NCBI GenBank assembly: GCA_964582415.1
Contig: CAZOSF010000081.1
Coordinates: 1 to 9,440 of the forward strand
Source of the DNA: CAZOSF01 sp964582415
Lineage (GTDB): Bacteria > Bacteroidota > Bacteroidia > Flavobacteriales > Flavobacteriaceae
Reading direction: 5' to 3'
DNA: 9,440 nucleotides
Both the position numbers and the translations under genes were made by a program. The notes beneath the pieces are model-generated. The model made no database searches, had not been told where the DNA came from, and worked only from the letters and a program-made list of their open reading frames with translations. This document shows positions 6,082 through 9,440 of the stretch, piece by piece (position 1 is the stretch's first letter; every line of letters starts with the position of its first letter).

Positions 6082-7464
6082 TTAGAGGTGGTGAAAAATT
6101 ACCCGTTCGAAGAGTAAGAATACACCTGCTCCCACAAGGAAGCCCACAAAGGCCAACCAGGACACTTTTCGCAAATACCAGATGAAATCGATACGCTCCA
6201 TTCCCATGGCAGCCACACCCGCAGCAGAACCAATAATGAGCATACTTCCTCCCGTTCCGGCAGAGTAAGCGATAAAATGCCACAATACCGCATCGGTAGG
6301 TGCATTGTACATACCCATAGAGGCAGCCACCAATGGTACGTTATCAATAATGGCCGAGAAGACCCCAAGCAACATTACAACTACATCCTGATTCGGGATA
6401 GCCGCTTGTAATACTTCCGCTAGATAACGCAAAGTCCCCACTGGGTCGCCATTTTCGGCGATACCATACACCAAGCTTTCCAATCCGGCTACAGCCATAA
6501 GTATTCCCAAGAAGAATAGAATGCTGGAAATCTCGATTCGGGATAAGGCTTTATGCGCAGAGTAGAGATGTCTTCGTTCTTTGCTGAAATCCTCTTCTGG
6601 GTGGATATATTCAGACACCAACCATACCACCCCAAGGGCCAACATCATTCCCATATAAGGAGGCAAGTGGGTAAAGGTTTTAAAAATAGGTACAGAAACA
6701 ATCATTCCCAATCCCAAAAAGAGCATGGTCTTACTACTGAGCAATCGCTCTGAAACCACATCTTCCTCTGCATCCATAGTAATTTCCCCTCGAAACGGCT
6801 TAAGATAAGAAGCGATCAAAACAGGGACAGCAAAACAAACGATGGAAGGTAAAATCACAAATTCTATCAATCCTGCAGCAGTTACCTTATTGGCAATCCA
6901 TAACATGGTGGTAGTGACGTCCCCAATGGGCGACCAAGCTCCCCCCGCATTAGCAGCGATAACTACCAAAGCAGCATACCAAATTCGTACATCTTTGTCC
7001 GGAATCAGTTTTCGCAAGAGTGTTACCAAAACGATGGTGGCAGTAAGGTTATCGATAATGGCCGATAATACAAAGGCCAAAATTCCAATAATCCACAATA
7101 ATTTCCGTTTGCTTCTGGTTTTTACGGCTCCTTTCAATACTTCAAAACCACGGTGCAAATCGATGATTTCCACAATGGTCATGGCCCCAATCAGGAAGAT
7201 GAGTATCTCTGCCGTCTTCCCGAGATGGTGCAACAGTGTATTTTCAAAACCATGCAGGGCTTCTTCCCCGCCTTGGGTAAAATCGAAAACAAAATCATGG
7301 GTATCAATCACACGCAACCACCCTGCGTTAAAGCCTACAGCCAGAATGGCCCAGATCAAAGCCGCCATTATCAAGGCGGGGACGGTTTTGTCGAGTCGTA
7401 AGGGATGTTCTAGGGTGATGGATAAATATCCTATGATGAAAACTAGAATGATGATTGATTCCAT
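6082..7464 (-). CDS. nhaD: NhaD-type Na+/H+ antiporter
   Basis: 460 residues and strongly hydrophobic, with about 11-13 membrane helices; it belongs to the ion-transporter (IT) superfamily. The two halves carry matching signature pairs. SAIIDNLTATI (134-144) and NAGGAWSPIGDVTTT (172-186) in the first half match SAIIDNVPLVA (370-380) and GTGGSMLIIGSAAG (403-416) in the second, reflecting the internal inverted duplication of the family. The repeat is still visible in the DNA near 6343 and 7051. NhaD proteins exchange cytoplasmic Na+ or Li+ for H+, giving salt and alkali tolerance, which fits a marine host. The start ATG is 20 bases after the dehydrogenase stop, so co-transcription is likely. 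Several other open frames over this gene on both strands are shadows. Confidence 0.93.
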   Translation of the reverse strand: MESIIILVFIIGYLSITLEHPLRLDKTVPALIMAALIWAILAVGFNAGWLRVIDTHDFVFDFTQGGEEALHGFENTLLHHLGKTAEILIFLIGAMTIVEIIDLHRGFEVLKGAVKTRSKRKLLWIIGILAFVLSAIIDNLTATIVLVTLLRKLIPDKDVRIWYAALVVIAANAGGAWSPIGDVTTTMLWIANKVTAAGLIEFVILPSIVCFAVPVLIASYLKPFRGEITMDAEEDVVSERLLSSKTMLFLGLGMIVSVPIFKTFTHLPPYMGMMLALGVVWLVSEYIHPEEDFSKERRHLYSAHKALSRIEISSILFFLGILMAVAGLESLVYGIAENGDPVGTLRYLAEVLQAAIPNQDVVVMLLGVFSAIIDNVPLVAASMGMYNAPTDAVLWHFIAYSAGTGGSMLIIGSAAGVAAMGMERIDFIWYLRKVSWLAFVGFLVGAGVFLLFERVIFHHL

Positions 7465-7484
7465 ATCTAACTGGGATTAGTCTT

Positions 7485-8711
7485 CTAAATTAATTGATTC
7501 AAGGCAATTTCAAAAGCCGTTTTGCTAATATTTGTCTTGTCGCTATTGTTGTTGAATGTATTTTGAATGGCGTTTCGAATGGTCATGGAAGTATCGTTGA
7601 AAATCGCCTCGTCTGTCATCTGAACTTTTCGTTCCATAAAATAGGCAAATACCCGTGCCATACCACAATTGCTGATGAAATCGGGGATTAGACTTACCCG
7701 TTCATCGGTATATTCCATAATAGGTCCGAAGAAAATTTCCTTATCGGCAAAGGGCACGTTGGCCCCACAACTGATCACCTCCAAACCGGAATCGATCATT
7801 CGGTTCACCTGATCTTGGGTAATGAGACGGGAAGCAGCACAAGGTGCAAAAATCTCGGCTTCCAAATCCCAAATCTTAGCATTCACCTCATCGAAAGAAA
7901 GCATATCGTCACTGTGCAGGCTGTTTCCTTTTTTATGCAAGAAAAAGTACTTGATTTCATCGAATGAAAATCCGTTTTCCTTGATAACACCCCCTCGGCT
8001 ATCGATGATGCCCACAATCTTCACGCCCATCAGGGACAGATAATACGCTGCAGCGCCCCCAACATTTCCAAATCCTTGGATGATGGCCCGTTTTCCAACA
8101 ATATCCCCTCCATAAATGTCATAGAAATGACGCACCGCTTCGGCCACGCCAAACCCGGTAATCATATCGGCTACGGTATATTTTCGGTTCACATCCGGAG
8201 AAATTTCAGGGTTTTCCAGCACCTTGATTACTCCTTGGCGTAACTGACCGATTCGATTGATTTTATCGGCTTCCGTAGGCTTAAAATGCCCATTGAACAC
8301 CCCTTCCTGAGGATGCCAAACACCGCTTTCCTCGGTAATTGGGATTACTTCATGAATTTCATCCACGTTCAAATCCCCTCCCGTTCCATAATACGCCTTT
8401 AACAATGGGGAAACCGCTTTGTACCAGCGTTCCAACACTCCTTTTTTACGTGGGTCGCTAGGATCGAAGTTGATCCCCGATTTGGCTCCGCCAATGGGGG
8501 GTCCAGACACGGTGAATTTCACTTCCATGGTCTTGGCCAAGCTCAACACTTCATTCCTGTCGAGGCCTGGACGCATACGGGTTCCACCACCGGCAGCACC
8601 GCCACGTAAAGAATTAATAACTACCCAGCCTTCGGCTTCGGTCTCGGGATCGTTCCAATGAAATACAATTTCAGGGGCTTTCTCTTCGTACTTCTTTAAA
8701 AGTCGTTTCAT
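7485..8711 (-). CDS. Glu/Leu/Phe/Val-family amino acid dehydrogenase
   Basis: 408 residues, complete. The N-terminal substrate domain has SLRGGAAGGGTRMRPG (34-49), the substrate-binding lysine region MEVKF (Lys65) and the core signature GGAKSGINFDP (74-84) with the catalytic-type Lys77. GTGGDLNVDE (109-118) supplies the conserved active-site Asp113. The C-terminal Rossmann domain has GFGNVGGAA (213-221), then IIDSRGGV, EIFAPCAAS and EVISCGANVP. Enzymes of this family reversibly deaminate an amino acid with NAD(P)+. Substrate cannot be settled from sequence: glutamate is the usual guess, but the signature reads GGAKSG where many glutamate dehydrogenases have GGGKGG or GGAKGG. The start ATG at 8711 fits the family's short N-terminus. 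The gene is preceded by a -7 promoter element and a leader stem-loop and is followed closely by nhaD. Confidence 0.9.
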   Translation of the reverse strand: MKRLLKKYEEKAPEIVFHWNDPETEAEGWVVINSLRGGAAGGGTRMRPGLDRNEVLSLAKTMEVKFTVSGPPIGGAKSGINFDPSDPRKKGVLERWYKAVSPLLKAYYGTGGDLNVDEIHEVIPITEESGVWHPQEGVFNGHFKPTEADKINRIGQLRQGVIKVLENPEISPDVNRKYTVADMITGFGVAEAVRHFYDIYGGDIVGKRAIIQGFGNVGGAAAYYLSLMGVKIVGIIDSRGGVIKENGFSFDEIKYFFLHKKGNSLHSDDMLSFDEVNAKIWDLEAEIFAPCAASRLITQDQVNRMIDSGLEVISCGANVPFADKEIFFGPIMEYTDERVSLIPDFISNCGMARVFAYFMERKVQMTDEAIFNDTSMTIRNAIQNTFNNNSDKTNISKTAFEIALNQLI

Positions 8712-8732
8712 GTAAGGTATCGTATCAATTTT

Positions 8733-8780
8733 CAGGAAATTCGTGTCAAGGGTAGTTGGTTGGAAAAGCTTGACTTCCTG
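8733..8780 (-). promoter_or_regulatory. Leader stem-loop upstream of the dehydrogenase gene
   Basis: In the minus-strand leader, CAGGAAGTCAAG (8780-8769) can pair with CTTGAC (8750-8745) and then TTCCTG (8738-8733). That makes 12 pairs, with a 6-base bulge (8744-8739) and an 18-base loop. It would begin only about five bases after the predicted transcription start and end 21 bases before the ATG. No U-tract follows, so it is not a classical attenuator. It could stabilise the 5' end or bind a regulator; the function is inferred only. Confidence 0.45.
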
Positions 8781-8791
8781 TCCAAAGAAAA

Positions 8792-8799
8792 CAAAGATA
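8792..8799 (-). promoter_or_regulatory. Promoter -7 element of the dehydrogenase-nhaD transcript
   Basis: TATCTTTG on the minus strand (8799-8792) matches TAnnTTTG exactly and is the same octamer as before the propeller gene. No good TTTG is found at the -33 distance, so strength is unclear. The predicted leader is about 75 bases long. Confidence 0.55.
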
Positions 8800-8821
8800 A
8801 AAAATTGATAGGGCTAAACTT

Positions 8822-8840
8822 TAAATTTTGGTAAAATTTA
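8822..8840. repeat. AT-rich perfect palindrome at the anmK stop
   Basis: TAAATTTT and AAAATTTA (8 pairs, loop GGT on the plus strand) surround the anmK stop codon (8838-8840). It may be a weak transcript-end hairpin. The stem has no G-C pairs and no clear T-tract follows, so it is listed as a palindrome only. Confidence 0.4.
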
Positions 8841-9440
8841 GGGAAGGAAATAGCTGCCGCTGGAATGATCTCGGGAAGCTCCCGTAACACTGGCCAAACA
8901 GTTGACTTCTTTGCGCAGTTTCAACACCCCCAATAACCCAAAAATAAGGGCTTCCTTAAATTCCACCACCTCCGTTTCCGGCACAATCCATTCCGCATCA
9001 GAAAGGGCCCTCACACGATTTAACAGGAAGGTATTATATGCCCCTCCACCGGTTACCAATACTTTGCCCTTTCTGGAAACGGCGTTAGCCAATTGATGTG
9101 CGATGTGCTCGGTATAGGTTCGCAATAAATTCGTAGTCGCCAATGGAAATTTCATTAAAACGGGGAGTATTTCTTGGTGTACCCACTCCATTCCCAAGGA
9201 TTTTGGAGGTGCTTCCTGATAAAAGTCCAAGGCATCCAGACGTTCAAGCAAGGCCTCCTCCAAAATTCCCGAAGCTGCCATTGCTCCCCCTTCGTCGAAT
9301 TCCTTTCCCATTTGCTGGGCCATGGCATTCAATACCACATTTACAGGGCAGATATCATAGGCAATTCTTCCCATTGGACCTTCAAAGGAGATATTGGCAA
9401 AACCTCCCAAATTAACGCAGTAGTCGTATTCATCGAAAAG
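8838..9440 (-). CDS. anmK: Anhydro-N-acetylmuramic acid kinase, C-terminal part (cut by window edge)
   Basis: The frame is open to the right edge, giving 200 residues of an enzyme usually about 350 long, so roughly 150 N-terminal residues lie outside. AnmK hydrolyses and phosphorylates 1,6-anhydro-MurNAc to MurNAc-6-phosphate in the recycling of peptidoglycan. Visible family features, numbered from the edge, are CVNLGGFANIS (8-18), then AYDICPVN (27-34) with Asp29 at the place of the catalytic aspartate (GFDTGPGN in E. coli). They continue with GGAMAASG (about 51-58), VTGGGAYNTFL (129-139) and FKEALIFGLLGVL (161-173). No start codon is visible: the first TTG in the frame (9410) lies inside the conserved NLGGFANIS motif and is not the start. 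The gene ends 126 bases before the dehydrogenase ATG. Confidence 0.93.
   Translation of the reverse strand, partial: LFDEYDYCVNLGGFANISFEGPMGRIAYDICPVNVVLNAMAQQMGKEFDEGGAMAASGILEEALLERLDALDFYQEAPPKSLGMEWVHQEILPVLMKFPLATTNLLRTYTEHIAHQLANAVSRKGKVLVTGGGAYNTFLLNRVRALSDAEWIVPETEVVEFKEALIFGLLGVLKLRKEVNCLASVTGASRDHSSGSYFLP

Noticed and set aside
6056..6368. Two minus-strand open frames (75 and 89 codons) overlapping the end of nhaD
   Set aside because: They are out-of-frame shadows of the well-supported nhaD reading frame, with no family resemblance.
6842..7480. Plus-strand open frame of 212 codons opposite nhaD
   Set aside because: It lies wholly within nhaD and runs a little past its start. Its translation has no recognisable domain and a composition expected from the antisense of a membrane protein gene.
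379..9440. A novel defence, secretion or biosynthetic system in this window
   Set aside because: Every long frame is assigned to a known core family or is a shadow. The gene order is ordinary for a flavobacterial chromosome apart from the propeller gene.

Overview
The window reads as part of the chromosome of a flavobacterium (Bacteroidota, probably a marine Flavobacteriaceae member). Four things suggest this: promoters of the Bacteroidota type (TAnnTTTG at -7, in one case with TTTG at -33), a protein with a type IX secretion C-terminal sorting domain, absence of clear Shine-Dalgarno sequences, and family-typical forms of FolC, ExbB/ExbD/TonB, NhaD and AnmK. All genes lie on the minus strand, so the map is read from right to left.

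Right end: the C-terminal half of anmK (cell-wall recycling kinase) enters from the edge and stops at 8838. A 126-base gap holds a promoter and a leader stem-loop. An apparent operon follows: a Glu/Leu/Phe/Val-type dehydrogenase, the Na+/H+ antiporter NhaD 20 bases on, and after 46 bases exbB-exbD-tonB, whose stops and starts overlap by one base (TAATG) at both junctions. After tonB a second promoter drives an 826-residue secreted Asp-box beta-propeller protein. folC starts about 11 bases after it, apparently at a non-standard ATT codon. Next comes a tRNA-Val(TAC) with its own promoter and a strong intrinsic terminator.

Left end (1-195): two tandem units with a 110-base period, each carrying two hairpins. 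The hairpin stems differ between copies by compensatory changes while their loops stay the same. No protein-coding gene is visible there.

Most of the window is core housekeeping: energy transduction to TonB-dependent outer-membrane receptors, sodium/proton balance, amino-acid oxidation, folate polyglutamylation and peptidoglycan recycling. I see no mobile element, CRISPR array, phage gene or defence system. The points most worth a second look are the covarying tandem repeat, the ATT start of folC, the stem-loop in the dehydrogenase leader, and the lipobox plus type IX sorting domain on one protein.
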